Source: Synechococcus sp. MU1617
GTDB lineage: Bacteria > Cyanobacteriota > Cyanobacteriia > PCC-6307 > Cyanobiaceae
DNA length: 64,000 nucleotides
Direction of reading: 5' to 3'
Assembly (NCBI RefSeq): GCF_020514235.1
Contig: NZ_VTLB01000002.1
Span: 62,001 to 126,000, forward strand
The position numbers were made by a program, and so were the translations under genes. Below the pieces are notes generated by a model. That model saw only the letters and a program-made list of their open reading frames with translations, did not search any database and was not told the DNA's origin. Positions 26,358 to 35,964 of this stretch are shown here, in pieces. Position 1 is the first letter of the stretch. Every line of letters starts with the position of its first letter.

Positions 26358-27083
26358 ATGAGGCGCTTCCCCATCAACGTTCTGAAGCCTTTGGGTTGGC
26401 TGACTTTGGGCCTTGGCATCGGCTGTGGAGGAGCTCTTGTTTTGCAGCAGTGGTCCTCAACCTCCGCAAGCGTTTCCAAGGCGCCTGTAGAGCGGCAACG
26501 CCGCCCAGAGGCCGCTCTGACCACAGAGCTTTTGTTGGCAGGCGAACCCGCCATGGGCTCCAACGATGCAACTTTGACCATCGTTGAGTTCAGTGATTTC
26601 GAATGTTCGTACTGCCGCCGGTTCCATGAGCAGGTGCTTCCCTCACTCAAACGGACCTACATCGACACAGGGCACGTGCGCTTCATCCACAAGGATCTGC
26701 CGCTGCCGTTCCATCGCCAGGCAATGCCCGCTGCTGCTGCAGCCCGATGCGCTGGCGAACAGAACCGCTACTGGGATCTCTACGGCGCCCTTTTCGATCA
26801 GCAGACCTGCCTCGAATGCAAGGGCGTTGTGGCAATCGCTGAATCCATCAATCTCGACACATCAGTCCTTCGGGCGTGCATGCGACGGGAGGCGACTCAA
26901 ACACTCATCAGGTCCAATCTTTCTGAAGCCGAACTTCACAACATCCGCGCCACGCCGACCTTCGTCATCGGACCTAGTCGCCATGACGGGACGCATCACG
27001 GCAATGTTGTTGAAGGGGCGATGCCTTGGCCTCAATTCAAGGCCCTAATTGATCAACAACTGCAAGCCCAGAAGGACCGCTGA
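26358..27083 (+). CDS. DsbA-like thiol:disulfide oxidoreductase
   Basis: 241 residues. An N-terminal membrane anchor or signal (NVLKPLGWLTLGLGIGCGGALVL) is followed by a thioredoxin/DsbA domain with the active-site ECSYCRRFHEQVLPSL, the FIHKDLPLPFHRQAMPAA block, a second Cys pair (TCLECKG) and the cis-Pro loop ATPTFVIG. It probably acts in the periplasm to form or isomerise disulfides. It is divergent from the pilN-pilM operon, 87 bases away. That operon and the large prepilin encode many Cys-rich exported proteins that would need such an enzyme; this link is inferred from position. Confidence 0.87.
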   Translation: MRRFPINVLKPLGWLTLGLGIGCGGALVLQQWSSTSASVSKAPVERQRRPEAALTTELLLAGEPAMGSNDATLTIVEFSDFECSYCRRFHEQVLPSLKRTYIDTGHVRFIHKDLPLPFHRQAMPAAAAARCAGEQNRYWDLYGALFDQQTCLECKGVVAIAESINLDTSVLRACMRREATQTLIRSNLSEAELHNIRATPTFVIGPSRHDGTHHGNVVEGAMPWPQFKALIDQQLQAQKDR

Positions 27084-27128
27084 GACGTCTTGCCACCGGC
27101 GGCATAATCCAACAAGTGGGAAACCAAG

Positions 27129-27494
27129 ATGCATCACGCCGTGCGCGAGGACCGACTTTGGTTTCAGAACAACCCCTTTGCCCTCGTTCGCTTCCGGATG
27201 GCATCACCTGGGGAATTTACCCCGCTATTTGCGATGGGTGAACAGCCACCATCCTTTCGGCCCAGCATCTGCAAACCCACAGCTCCTCTGCGTTGGGTGG
27301 CCGTTGTCGATCTGATGCGGCTAGCTGGCTCCCCATTGACTGATCCAGAGGAAGCCACAATCCGCCTGAGGCTACGGATGCCGGCCATTCGAAGTTTCAG
27401 ACGGCAGGAAAAAGCCAAGGCAGAGTTGTTGGACGCCGTTGCTGCCGAACTGCTTAATAACCTTGCATCTGAGCAGACCGCGGTTGCAGCCTAA
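27129..27494 (+). CDS. Conserved small protein, function unknown
   Basis: 121 residues, soluble, no signal peptide. It contains WFQNNPFALVRFRMASPGEF, then a Pro-rich middle and a Leu/Ala-rich helical C-terminus (KAELLDAVAAELLNNLA). No domain recognised. G+C content and codon use match the core genes rather than the pilus block, so it probably marks the right boundary of that block. Confidence 0.65.
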   Translation: MHHAVREDRLWFQNNPFALVRFRMASPGEFTPLFAMGEQPPSFRPSICKPTAPLRWVAVVDLMRLAGSPLTDPEEATIRLRLRMPAIRSFRRQEKAKAELLDAVAAELLNNLASEQTAVAA

Positions 27495-27526
27495 AAAGAG
27501 CTAACAGACGCAGCATTCGAAAGGAG

Positions 27527-28414
27527 ATGACAAGATCCGACTGGCGCATCGGAATGGTGGGCCTCGGGGCCCTTGGGCTACCTATAGCGGTGAACTTGCG
27601 TCAAGCCAGCCTCAACCTGCAGGTGCACACCCGGAGTCGTCGAGCCGAAAACGACCCGCAGCTCAAGGGAACACGGCCCTGTGGCAGCCCTGCCGCTGCT
27701 GCGGAAAACGTCGATGTGCTGATGCTGTGCGTCAGCGATGACACCGCGGTGAACAACGTGCTGTTTGGCCCAGACGGTGCCGCCGAGCGTCTCCAACCCG
27801 GAAGCATCGTGATCGACTGCTCCACAATCAGCCCCACTGGAGCCCAACAGGCGGCCATCCAACTTCAACAGATCGGCGTTCACTATCTCGATGCCCCCGT
27901 CACGGGAGGCACCGAAGGAGCAAGGGCGGGCACCCTCACGGTGTTGGTCGGGGGCAACGCCGATGTCCTGAAGACGGTGCGCCCGCTGCTGGAAGTGATC
28001 GGCGGCTCAATTCACTACATGGGGCCTGTGGGCCGAGGCCAACAAGCAAAAGCGGTGAACCAAGTGTTGGTAGCCGGCAGCTACGCCGCCGTGGCGGAGG
28101 CCATCGCGCTGGGGCAGCGGCTCGAACTGCCGATGCAACAGGTGATCGACGCCCTCAAAAGCGGCGCCGCAGGCTCCTGGGCCCTCAACCATCGCAGTGA
28201 GGCCATGCTCCAAGGACGCTATCCGCTTGGTTTCAAGCTGAGCCTCCACCACAAAGACTTGGGCATTGCCCTGGAAGCAGCCACCAGCGTGGAGCTCGAC
28301 ATGCCCATCACGGCATTGGTGGAACAACTGGAATCCGAGCTCATCCGGCGGGGCTTTGGCGATGACGATGTCTCCGCGCTGCATCGCTTGAACACTGCAA
28401 ACAATGGGGCCTAA
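27527..28414 (+). CDS. NAD(P)-binding beta-hydroxyacid dehydrogenase family protein
   Basis: 295 residues of the 3-hydroxyisobutyrate / tartronate semialdehyde / GLYR reductase family. It has a Rossmann motif GMVGLGALGLPIAVNL near the N-terminus, DAPVTGGTEGARAGTL (substrate site), and GQQAKAVNQVLVAGSY with the catalytic Lys. Substrate is uncertain; glyoxylate or succinic semialdehyde reduction is possible. An AAAGGAG abuts the ATG at 27527 with no usual spacing, which is odd, but no better in-frame start is visible. It converges on the next gene (4-base overlap). Confidence 0.87.
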   Translation: MTRSDWRIGMVGLGALGLPIAVNLRQASLNLQVHTRSRRAENDPQLKGTRPCGSPAAAAENVDVLMLCVSDDTAVNNVLFGPDGAAERLQPGSIVIDCSTISPTGAQQAAIQLQQIGVHYLDAPVTGGTEGARAGTLTVLVGGNADVLKTVRPLLEVIGGSIHYMGPVGRGQQAKAVNQVLVAGSYAAVAEAIALGQRLELPMQQVIDALKSGAAGSWALNHRSEAMLQGRYPLGFKLSLHHKDLGIALEAATSVELDMPITALVEQLESELIRRGFGDDDVSALHRLNTANNGA

Positions 28415-29148
28415 AGGCTGCTCACCACGCGCACCCGCTTGGTTGCCGTCACCACACCATCAGGGTGCACCAACATCAAGGCCCAGGTTTGCGAACCGGG
28501 AGTCTGCGGAGCCTGCACACTCTTGAACAAGCCACCACCTCCCATGGGTGCCAAAGGCAAGTTGGGACGAAGCTGAGCCTCAACTTCCTGTTGGGTGAGG
28601 TCGATCAACCCTGCAGCAACCAAAGCCTGCCCCAAAGGTTCTTCGACAATCAGATCGATGTCGTAACGACTGCCGGTAAGAACGGCATCAGGAATTCCAA
28701 GGGTGACCTGGAGGGGGCGCTCGCCACTTCGGAGCAGGGATTGATGGGCGACCAATTCCTGATCCACCATGCGTCCGTTGTCCAAGCGAATCGCAATCCG
28801 TTCCGTTGCCTCCAGCCGGAAACGCAGCCCCTCAGACTCCGCCTCACCACGCACCAGCAACCGCAACGTTTCACGACCATCTGCCAAAGGAGCCGCTGGT
28901 TCGACCCGCCAGGTGATCTTGGGGAAGTCCTGCCGGAAACGTTGATAGCGCTGGGTTAGCTCAGGCTGCAGCTCAGAGATCGCAACGCCCTCGAACGTCG
29001 ATGCACCCTCAGCATTCAAGGCGCTTTGCAGACGGTGACTAAAGCCCTCCAGCCCTGAGTTGCTCTGATCCGCTTCTGCCAAAGCATTTAGCGGTGACCC
29101 CAACACGGCCAGAGCAGACAAGAGCGTGACGCCAAGGAAAGAACGCAC
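28411..29148 (-). CDS. Secreted protein of unknown function
   Basis: 245 residues. A signal peptide (MRSFLGVTLLSALAVLGSPL, then NALA and EAD) is followed by a mainly beta-looking domain (LRLLVRGEAESEGLRFRLEA; LQVTLGIPDAVLTGSRYDID; TWALMLVHPDGVVTATKRV). No known domain recognised. It is divergent from murG with a 58-base gap, and may be a periplasmic or envelope protein. Confidence 0.7.
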   Translation of the reverse strand: MRSFLGVTLLSALAVLGSPLNALAEADQSNSGLEGFSHRLQSALNAEGASTFEGVAISELQPELTQRYQRFRQDFPKITWRVEPAAPLADGRETLRLLVRGEAESEGLRFRLEATERIAIRLDNGRMVDQELVAHQSLLRSGERPLQVTLGIPDAVLTGSRYDIDLIVEEPLGQALVAAGLIDLTQQEVEAQLRPNLPLAPMGGGGLFKSVQAPQTPGSQTWALMLVHPDGVVTATKRVRVVSSL

Positions 29149-29206
29149 GGGCCGAGCTGCAGGGATCCAATTAAGTTAAGTCGCGTCATCGGAGACGTCC
29201 GCGGCC

Positions 29207-30283
29207 ATGACTCGGCTCCTGATCGCCGCCAGTGGAACCGGTGGGCATCTGTTCCCGGCCCTTGCCGTCGCAGAAGCAGTTGAAAGCAATGGGCCCGTGC
29301 GTTGGTTGGGGGTGCCTGACCGACTGGAAACGAGCTTGGTGCCGGAACGCTTCGGCCTGATCACCGTTAACGCTGGGGGCCTCCAAGGCCGTGGTCTCAA
29401 AAAACTGGTGCAGCTGATCCGCTTGCTCTGGGCCAGCGTCAGCGTGCGCCGGGTGATCCAGCGCGAATCCATTGATGCGGTGTTCACGACGGGGGGCTAC
29501 ATCGCTGCGCCAGCAATCCTGGCGGCGCGCTGGTGCGGCATTCCCGTGGTGCTGCATGAGTCGAATGCCATCCCTGGGCGCGTCACGCGACTGCTGGGCC
29601 GGCTGTGCAGTGCGGTCGCCATTGGTCTTCCCGCTGCCTCCCAACGCATTCCCGGAAGCCATCCCGTCCTCACCGGCACACCCGTGCGCGTTGCTTTTCT
29701 GACACCACAACCACTCCCTGGATGGGTGCCCCAGGGAGACGGACCACTCCTGGTGGTAATGGGAGGAAGTCAGGGCGCCGTTGGACTAAATCGGATGGTG
29801 CGCGCGATTCTGCCCAAACTTCTGGATCAGGGGTGCCGGGTGGTGCATCTCACAGGAGGAAACGATCCAGAGATCAACCAGCTGCACCACCCCAACCTGG
29901 CCGAGCGCCGCTTCAGCGATGACATCCCCGGATTGCTGCAACATGCCGACTTAGCCATTAGCCGAGCCGGTGCCGGAAGCCTCAGTGAACTCGCGGTCTG
30001 CGGAACTCCCACCGTGCTGGTGCCCTTCCCCCAAGCCGCTGATCACCATCAAGATGCAAACGCCGCCTGTGCCGCGTCATTTGGGGCTGCCGTGATCGTG
30101 CATCAGCACGATCCAAACCACCCCGTTCTCGCCAACACCATCGAACGGCTTATTAGCGCACGCCTTGGCGACCCCAACGCCGATCCTCGCCTGCTCCAGC
30201 GGATGCAACAGGGGATGGAACAACTGGCTGAACGCGATGCCGACCAGCAGCTGGCCTGCTTGGTTCAGCAGATAATGCGCTGA
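29207..30283 (+). CDS. murG: UDP-GlcNAc--lipid I GlcNAc transferase MurG
   Basis: Adds GlcNAc to lipid I to form lipid II on the inner face of the membrane. It has the N-terminal [15 protein letters not shown] motif, [48 protein letters not shown], and the C-domain donor-sugar site [36 protein letters not shown]. Length 358 is normal. Its 3' end overlaps the convergent cobC-like gene by 19 bases. Confidence 0.97.
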   Translation: MTRLLIAASGTGGHLFPALAVAEAVESNGPVRWLGVPDRLETSLVPERFGLITVNAGGLQGRGLKKLVQLIRLLWASVSVRRVIQRESIDAVFTTGGYIAAPAILAARWCGIPVVLHESNAIPGRVTRLLGRLCSAVAIGLPAASQRIPGSHPVLTGTPVRVAFLTPQPLPGWVPQGDGPLLVVMGGSQGAVGLNRMVRAILPKLLDQGCRVVHLTGGNDPEINQLHHPNLAERRFSDDIPGLLQHADLAISRAGAGSLSELAVCGTPTVLVPFPQAADHHQDANAACAASFGAAVIVHQHDPNHPVLANTIERLISARLGDPNADPRLLQRMQQGMEQLAERDADQQLACLVQQIMR

Positions 30284-31332
30284 ACCTGCTTAAGGGCCCG
30301 AACAATGCGGCGGTTGTCGCGAGGCGCTTGCAAGCCAATGCGAAGCCATGTCTCCCCAAGCCCGGCAAAGGATCGACAATCCCGAAGCAGGATTCGATGG
30401 TCGTGCTCCAGAGCTTCCCGCAGCGGAAGCAAGGAGTGGCGGCCTGAAATCAACAAAAAGTTGGCCGCAGACGGCATCGGCGTAATGCCTGAAACGCGCG
30501 TCAGTTCACGCTGCATCCACGCGCCTTGGCTCGCCGTCCAACGCTGGACACGGCTGCACCAACACTTGTATCGGCCAGGACGTCCCAGCCACTGTTCGAT
30601 GAGCGCCGCAGCGATTCCATTCACCGGCCATGGGTCCCGCCATGCCTGCCAACGCTTGAGCCGATCGGGCTGGGCAATGGCATAACCAACGCGCAATCCC
30701 GCCACCCCAAACAACTTGGTGAGGCTGCGGATGACGACGAGATTGGGGTGATGAGCGACCAAGGGAATCATGGATTGATGCTCCGCCTCCGGCACCAAGG
30801 GGAGGAAGGCTTCATCGCAGATCACCAAGGCATGGCGATCGAGCATGGCTTCCAGCGAAGCAAGGCTCCAAAGCTGTCCGGTGGGGTTGTGGGGGTTACA
30901 AATCCAAGCGACAGAACCCTCGAGCGGAGGGTGGGTCAATGGCCCAGCGTGATCCCAAGACAAAGCCAATGGCTTCTCCGCCAATGCTGCACCCCAACAC
31001 TGGAGGGCCCGCCGGTAGTCGGCAAAACCGGGAGCGAGCAATCCACTCAAGCCAACAGCAGCGGCATCGCGGGCAGCCCAGGTGAACAGCTCGGCTGCAC
31101 CATTGCCCGGAAGCACACAATCGAGGGGCAACCCATGGATCGCAGCGATTGCCTGCCGCAAGGAGCGCTGGTTTCGATCGGGGTAATCGCGAAGGGAAGC
31201 CTCGGAGAATCGGGGACAACGGGGCGTCCAAGGAGCCAGTGAAGCACTGGCATCCAGTAACTGCGATGGCCGACAACCCAAGACGTCCGCGACCGCTTGC
31301 CGGTTACCGCCATGGCGCAGGTCGACGCCCAT
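30265..31332 (-). CDS. cobC: Threonine-phosphate decarboxylase-like aminotransferase (CobC/CobD)
   Basis: 355 residues of a class I/II PLP enzyme. Motifs include the N-terminal HGGN, a DYPDRNQ block, [18 protein letters not shown] and the PLP-Lys region [18 protein letters not shown]. The short length and HGGN start point to the CobC/CobD branch that makes aminopropanol phosphate for the cobalamin nucleotide loop, rather than HisC. Marine Synechococcus make a cobamide (pseudocobalamin), which fits. HisC-like activity cannot be excluded. Confidence 0.82.
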   Translation of the reverse strand: MGVDLRHGGNRQAVADVLGCRPSQLLDASASLAPWTPRCPRFSEASLRDYPDRNQRSLRQAIAAIHGLPLDCVLPGNGAAELFTWAARDAAAVGLSGLLAPGFADYRRALQCWGAALAEKPLALSWDHAGPLTHPPLEGSVAWICNPHNPTGQLWSLASLEAMLDRHALVICDEAFLPLVPEAEHQSMIPLVAHHPNLVVIRSLTKLFGVAGLRVGYAIAQPDRLKRWQAWRDPWPVNGIAAALIEQWLGRPGRYKCWCSRVQRWTASQGAWMQRELTRVSGITPMPSAANFLLISGRHSLLPLREALEHDHRILLRDCRSFAGLGETWLRIGLQAPRDNRRIVRALKQVQRIIC

Positions 31333-31381
31333 CCCGTGTCCCGTTACAACGCAATGACATCACCAGCGTGACCCACTGCCC

Positions 31382-32173
31382 ATGCCAGCCCCACTGTTAC
31401 TGATGCTGACAGTGCTGCTCGGAGCACCACTCTCCGCCCGCGCGAACGATTTGATCGTGCTTCTGGGAGCACGATCGTGCCCAAACTGCAAGCTGGCCGA
31501 TGCAGATCTGGTGCATGCCGACCTGCGCGATGCAGACCTCAATGCAGCTGATCTGCAACGGGCCAATCTCAGCAGGGCCCGATTGGATGGGGCCGATCTC
31601 CGCGATGCGGACCTTCGCTTCAGCAGCCTGAAAGGAGCATCGCTGCGGGGCAGCGACCTGCGGGGTGCACGACTGGACGGGACGGATCTGCGACAGGCGG
31701 ATCTAAGCGGGAGCCGGATCAGCCCAGGGGCGCTGGAACGGAGCCACTGGCTGGGGGCCACTGGCATCGGCCAGGGCCTACGAAGCCCTGCAGCACTCCA
31801 TAACGCAGGGGTGGATGAAGCCCAGGCGGGCCGCTGGCCACAGGCTGAACGCTTGTTTGGAGAAGCAATCCAGGCGGATCCTGGGCAAACCATGAGTTGG
31901 ATCGCCAGGGGCCTCAGCCGCGGCCAACAGGGAGACGAAGCCAAGGCTGCTCAGGATCTGCTGCATGCGGCAGATCTCTTAGAACAACAGGGCTCCCCAG
32001 AGCAAAGCGAGCAAGTACGACAAGCTGTCAGAAAGCTGCAGACCGCTGAGTCCGACGCTGCCAAGTCCGGCAATGGAGTGGGGTCGGCACTACTGGGAGG
32101 AGCACTTTCAACCCTGAATGCTCTGGCACCACTTGCGATGAAAACTTTGATGCCAGGAGGACTAGGGCTCTGA
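31382..32173 (+). CDS. Secreted pentapeptide-repeat protein with TPR-like C-terminal half
   Basis: 263 residues. A signal peptide (MPAPLLLMLTVLLGAPLSARA) is followed by CPNCKLADADLVHADLRDAD and about 14 pentapeptide A(D/N)LxX units to residue ~120, which should form a right-handed beta helix. A helical TPR-like segment follows near 140-200 (AALHNAGVDEAQAGRWPQAE), then a Gly/Ala/Leu tail. The CPNC motif just before the repeats is common in cyanobacterial pentapeptide proteins. Function unknown. It converges on pilQ with a 9-base gap. Confidence 0.83.
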   Translation: MPAPLLLMLTVLLGAPLSARANDLIVLLGARSCPNCKLADADLVHADLRDADLNAADLQRANLSRARLDGADLRDADLRFSSLKGASLRGSDLRGARLDGTDLRQADLSGSRISPGALERSHWLGATGIGQGLRSPAALHNAGVDEAQAGRWPQAERLFGEAIQADPGQTMSWIARGLSRGQQGDEAKAAQDLLHAADLLEQQGSPEQSEQVRQAVRKLQTAESDAAKSGNGVGSALLGGALSTLNALAPLAMKTLMPGGLGL

Positions 32174-32182
32174 AAGTGAGGC

Positions 32183-34492
32183 TTAGGGGGTGAAGCCAGA
32201 GCCAGCCCCAATCAACCGTGTCGCTTCTTCCGTACCTGGCCTGTACCCATAGCCATACGCACCCCCATTTTCATCATCCAGAATTGAAGGAGTCACGATG
32301 ATGACAAGCTCATTTTTCGCACGGCTGCGGCTGGAACTCCGAAAGAGCTGACCAAGCAAAGGAAGATCTCCAAGAATTGGCCATTTTCGTGCCAACGCAC
32401 GATCTTCTTCTTGGATGACACCGGTGAGGATCAACGTCTGCTGATCACGCAGACGAATACGACCAGATTTCAACTCACGTTTATTGATATCGGAAATTTC
32501 TACGCCCTCCTGCACTCCAGCCGAAACAGGCACCGCAATAGTGGGATCTAACTTAAGAGTAATGAAACCATTGTCATCGATTTTCTCGATTTCAAGATCA
32601 ACCGTTAGGCCGGCATCCTCTCGCGTATTGCTGAATGATGTTGAGCCATTTGCCCCCTCAGTCTTATTCACACCAGTAATCACACTTATTCCCGAGCGCA
32701 CGGATGCCTTTTCACCCTCTTGGACTAGAAGAGTCGGCTGAGCGAGAGTCTTAGCATTTGAGGAAACAACCACCGATTCAATATAGGAATAGAATGAATT
32801 TGCTTTGTAGCGGTTCAATTCCTTCTTTGGAACAAGCTTCGCTCGGCCATACTTATCATAAACAGGCACGAGATCTTTGGCCTCATTAGGATTAGCACTT
32901 GGGACAAAGACTTCCTGACCGTCAACAAGCAATGGCTTTTTTACAACTTCATAGCCAGTCAAATTCCCGTCCTCATCCTCCAGTCGAACGATTTCAGTGC
33001 TTTCAGCCAAAGGCACTACAGGGGGCTTAGGACGCCTAATCTCAGCAACAGAAGACTCTTGATAAGCACCTGGAATTTGACCATTCTCTCCATTAAAAAT
33101 TCCAGTACCAGCGGAGCCGCCTGGCTTGTACTTACCAAAATTCATATGAGCCTTACCGCTTTGACTCACGATAAACGTATCCCCAATTTTAGCCGAAAAG
33201 CTTGAATCAATACTAGAATTGTCCTCAAGCCGAACATTCAAAATCTGCACTTTCACGGCGACTTGTCGCTTTCGCAAATCAATTTGCCTCAAATAGCTTT
33301 GCGCAACGCTGATGAGCGAGGGATCACCTACTAAAGTAATTGTATTCAAGCGAGAGTCAGTCGTACCAACCAAACCCAAGAGAGGGCCAACACCAGAACT
33401 ATAAGTATCAACTACACTATTCTCAACAGTGGTGGACTTGGTTGTTTCTGAGCTGTTGGAACTTGTTCCCGACGATTCTGATTCGCGAGAGGTTGTTGTT
33501 GACGTGTTCGCAATCTTAATTATTGCCCCAAGGTTTCCTAGATATCTACTTGCAGATTCCGCATCCACCTGATTCAAACGAAATACTTTTGACATCTGTG
33601 GTCCAAAACTCTTTGCAGAAACCGCTGTTCCGACCAACAAAGTTCCTCCGTCCAGACGCCCCTGCAATCCAGACGCCATCAGCACACTATTAAGAGCCCG
33701 GTCATAGCGCTCATTTCTGAAGGCCATCGTGACTGGGTATTCACTGCTATCACCACCAGCACCAATACCGGCATCTACGTCGATGCCGGTATCAGCCACA
33801 AAGACAAAGCCATAGCCCCCAAGACGTGCCAGCGACATCAACGCATCCTTCGCAGGCGCATTATTCAATGTGAGCGTCACTGGTGGACCGCCGACTTGGA
33901 CAAAAGAACGGTTGTTAATCAACATCGAACCCACCGCCATATCTCCCAACGGAGGAGCCACAGCGCGAGACCTCAGGGGGGGTGCTGAAACACGCTGTGG
34001 AATCCGAGCCGGTCGACGCAAATCAAACGTGCCGGTTTGTCGCGTCAACGCAACATCTGTGAGGCCATAAAACCGAAGCACTAGATTATCTCCGGTGGCG
34101 AAGATTTTTGGCTTCGGCAAGACTGAACCCGCGACGGATATCACCTCAAGCTGATAGGAAGAGCCAGATCCACGAAAACTCACACTGGCCACACCCATCT
34201 CAGGCATGGCCAACTGTTGCGCCACCTCCTTTGTCGAAAATCCATCATCCGGACGGGTTATTTCCCCTCGCCAACTGGTGGCACGGCTCCGCTCTTGAAC
34301 AACCCGAGCGCTTTCACCAATGTCAGTGAGGATCACATCAAGATGCTTGGGCTCCTTGCGCAATTTCAAGGCGACTGGAGAGGCGATTTGCGCCAAAGCC
34401 GCTCGTTCCAGCAACAGTGACTCGACCACCCCTTGGCCTGCCAAACCAAGCATCAACATGAGCGGAAAAAGACGCCTGGGGGGGGGGTTCAC
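32183..34492 (-). CDS. pilQ: Type IV pilus secretin PilQ
   Basis: About 769 residues forming the outer-membrane gate for the pilus. A signal region (RRLFPLMLMLGLAG...) is followed by an AMIN-like segment, an STN/N0 domain (ALMSLARLGGYGFVFVADTG), an N1-type domain with a Ser/Thr-rich insertion near 340-365, and the secretin domain ending LILTGVIQEED and KWPILGDLPLLGQLFR. The start is uncertain: GTG 34492 (TTG 34495 just before) lies upstream of a C10 tract, while ATG 34459 lies after it but loses the Arg pair of the signal. More A+T-rich than the operon genes upstream. Confidence 0.92.
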   Translation of the reverse strand: MNPPPRRLFPLMLMLGLAGQGVVESLLLERAALAQIASPVALKLRKEPKHLDVILTDIGESARVVQERSRATSWRGEITRPDDGFSTKEVAQQLAMPEMGVASVSFRGSGSSYQLEVISVAGSVLPKPKIFATGDNLVLRFYGLTDVALTRQTGTFDLRRPARIPQRVSAPPLRSRAVAPPLGDMAVGSMLINNRSFVQVGGPPVTLTLNNAPAKDALMSLARLGGYGFVFVADTGIDVDAGIGAGGDSSEYPVTMAFRNERYDRALNSVLMASGLQGRLDGGTLLVGTAVSAKSFGPQMSKVFRLNQVDAESASRYLGNLGAIIKIANTSTTTSRESESSGTSSNSSETTKSTTVENSVVDTYSSGVGPLLGLVGTTDSRLNTITLVGDPSLISVAQSYLRQIDLRKRQVAVKVQILNVRLEDNSSIDSSFSAKIGDTFIVSQSGKAHMNFGKYKPGGSAGTGIFNGENGQIPGAYQESSVAEIRRPKPPVVPLAESTEIVRLEDEDGNLTGYEVVKKPLLVDGQEVFVPSANPNEAKDLVPVYDKYGRAKLVPKKELNRYKANSFYSYIESVVVSSNAKTLAQPTLLVQEGEKASVRSGISVITGVNKTEGANGSTSFSNTREDAGLTVDLEIEKIDDNGFITLKLDPTIAVPVSAGVQEGVEISDINKRELKSGRIRLRDQQTLILTGVIQEEDRALARKWPILGDLPLLGQLFRSSSRSRAKNELVIIVTPSILDDENGGAYGYGYRPGTEEATRLIGAGSGFTP
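34478..34487 (-). repeat. C10 homopolymer at the 5' end of pilQ
   Basis: Ten G on the + strand, thus C10 in the pilQ coding strand, encoding the last base of Asn and three Pro (codons 2-5 from the GTG). A one-base change would shift pilQ out of frame or, if translation starts at 34459, would alter the leader. Such tracts are classic sites of slipped-strand variation. Confidence 0.85.
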
Positions 34493-34561
34493 CAAACCGA
34501 AACCGCTCGCATACCTGAACTATGGGCAGATGGTATCAATGAGATACGGAGGCAACCAGGC

Positions 34562-35287
34562 TTAAACAGGCTCTTCGTTGGAACCTGCCGCACTTGACGC
34601 TTCAGTAGGTTTCGAAACCAAGTCGTAAAAGCTCAATTGAAGGGCCAGCTTGGTTGCGGGTCGCTTCGGTGACATTTCAGCATTCGTTTTTTCTGAGGGG
34701 CTGGCCTGAAGTGACAGATCACTGCCTTCAACGAGCAACTCCAGGGCTTCCATCCGTTGCAGAAAGGCTTGCAATCCGCCGAATGAACCGCTGACTTCCA
34801 GCGCAACCGATGATTTTCGATAGCCAAGCGTTTGGAATGGATCTTGCGGCGGTTCTGTCTGCTGCTTCGCGTTTGATCGGTTGTTGTTCCGCCGGGATTG
34901 TCCCTGGGTTGGTGGCGGAGTTTTGAGCGGTTCGTAGCGCTGCATCCGAACACCCGATGTCAAGGACTGCTGATTCAACAGCGCTAAAAAAGTCCGAACC
35001 TTGTCACGCCCAGCCAACAGCCCCACCAATAGAGCCTGCTTCTCTTCGGCATTCCGAAGTTCAGCCTCAACTTGGACAAGCTGACGTTCTAACGCAGGAG
35101 CACTGCGCTGAAGGCTGAGCAAGGTGTCTCGCCTCTCCTCCAAGCCTTGCAGTGTTTGGGAAAGAGGCCTCACTGCCACCAGCACAACAGCAGCACTCAC
35201 GAGAACACCTAGTCCAAGAGGCAAGCCCACCAACAGGCGCCCCCGCGTCAGCCATCGCTGTTGTGGAGTCGACAACAGATTGGTCAT
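34562..35287 (-). CDS. pilO: PilO-like alignment protein (copy 2)
   Basis: 241 residues: short N-terminus, membrane helix (LLVGLPLGLGVLVSAAVVLVAV), coiled coil (LEERRDTLLSLQRSAPALER), then a PilO/GspM-like domain (VRTFLALLNQQSLTSGVRM; SVALEVSGSFGGLQAFLQRM). A Pro/Gln/Asn-rich insertion lies near 125-150. Same layout and several matching blocks as the PilO at 24853. It overlaps pilN by 4 bases; pilQ follows about 70 bases later. Confidence 0.83.
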   Translation of the reverse strand: MTNLLSTPQQRWLTRGRLLVGLPLGLGVLVSAAVVLVAVRPLSQTLQGLEERRDTLLSLQRSAPALERQLVQVEAELRNAEEKQALLVGLLAGRDKVRTFLALLNQQSLTSGVRMQRYEPLKTPPPTQGQSRRNNNRSNAKQQTEPPQDPFQTLGYRKSSVALEVSGSFGGLQAFLQRMEALELLVEGSDLSLQASPSEKTNAEMSPKRPATKLALQLSFYDLVSKPTEASSAAGSNEEPV

Positions 35288-35964
35288 GGCAACACACCTT
35301 CGTCTTGAAGCAACTCCAAACGACGAGCCAAGCCCTCGGCACCCAGGCCACGTAACTGTGCCGGTGTGGGTTTGCTTGTTCGATCGAGCTTGGCCTCGAG
35401 AGTGAACGCAATCAGTCCATCCTGGTTGGCCTGAGCTTTCACCACAGTTGTTCCATCGGGGAGCATGCCCGACAACGCTTCAAGGTTGAGATCCAAAGCG
35501 TTGATCCGTTCAAAGGCATCTCTTCCTTGGGCTTCCCCCTGGATCGCCAACTTGGATGGGTTGGCGTCGACCGACACAAGGCGTACACCCTGAGGCGTGA
35601 CCTGTCGCAACTGCTCCAGCAACGCCGACCCCGAACGCAGCGCCACCAATTGTTCGGCGATGGATTGCGTCTGCTGCTCCAAGGTGGACCGGCGCGAGTT
35701 CAGGGCTTTGAGCCGTGCCTTGGCGTCACCAACACGTTTCTCTACGGGATTGAGGGCAGCGACCTCGCCCTGCACCACCTGTTGACGATGCTGGAGTCCC
35801 AACAGGGTGAGCACGGTCAACATCACCAGCACAAGCCCACCGATACCACCCTTCAAAACAAGAGAGAGCAACGACGAAACCGGTGCTGGCTCAGGGGGCA
35901 GGCCGAGCTCGAGCCGACGTTGCTGCAACAAATCCGGTTTGGGCCAGTGTTCACGCGACGTCAT
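35284..35964 (-). CDS. pilN: PilN-like alignment protein (copy 2)
   Basis: 226 residues: cytoplasmic N-terminus with DLLQQRRLELG, a membrane helix (LVLKGGIGGLVLVMLTVLTLL), a coiled coil, a periplasmic domain (LLEQLRQVTPQGVRLVSVDANPSKL shortened: LRQVTPQGVRL then a GEAQGRDAFERIN block), and C-terminal LRGLGAEGLARRLELLQDEG. N- and C-terminal blocks match the PilN at 25569. It overlaps both pilM and pilO by 4 bases. Confidence 0.83.
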   Translation of the reverse strand: MTSREHWPKPDLLQQRRLELGLPPEPAPVSSLLSLVLKGGIGGLVLVMLTVLTLLGLQHRQQVVQGEVAALNPVEKRVGDAKARLKALNSRRSTLEQQTQSIAEQLVALRSGSALLEQLRQVTPQGVRLVSVDANPSKLAIQGEAQGRDAFERINALDLNLEALSGMLPDGTTVVKAQANQDGLIAFTLEAKLDRTSKPTPAQLRGLGAEGLARRLELLQDEGVLP

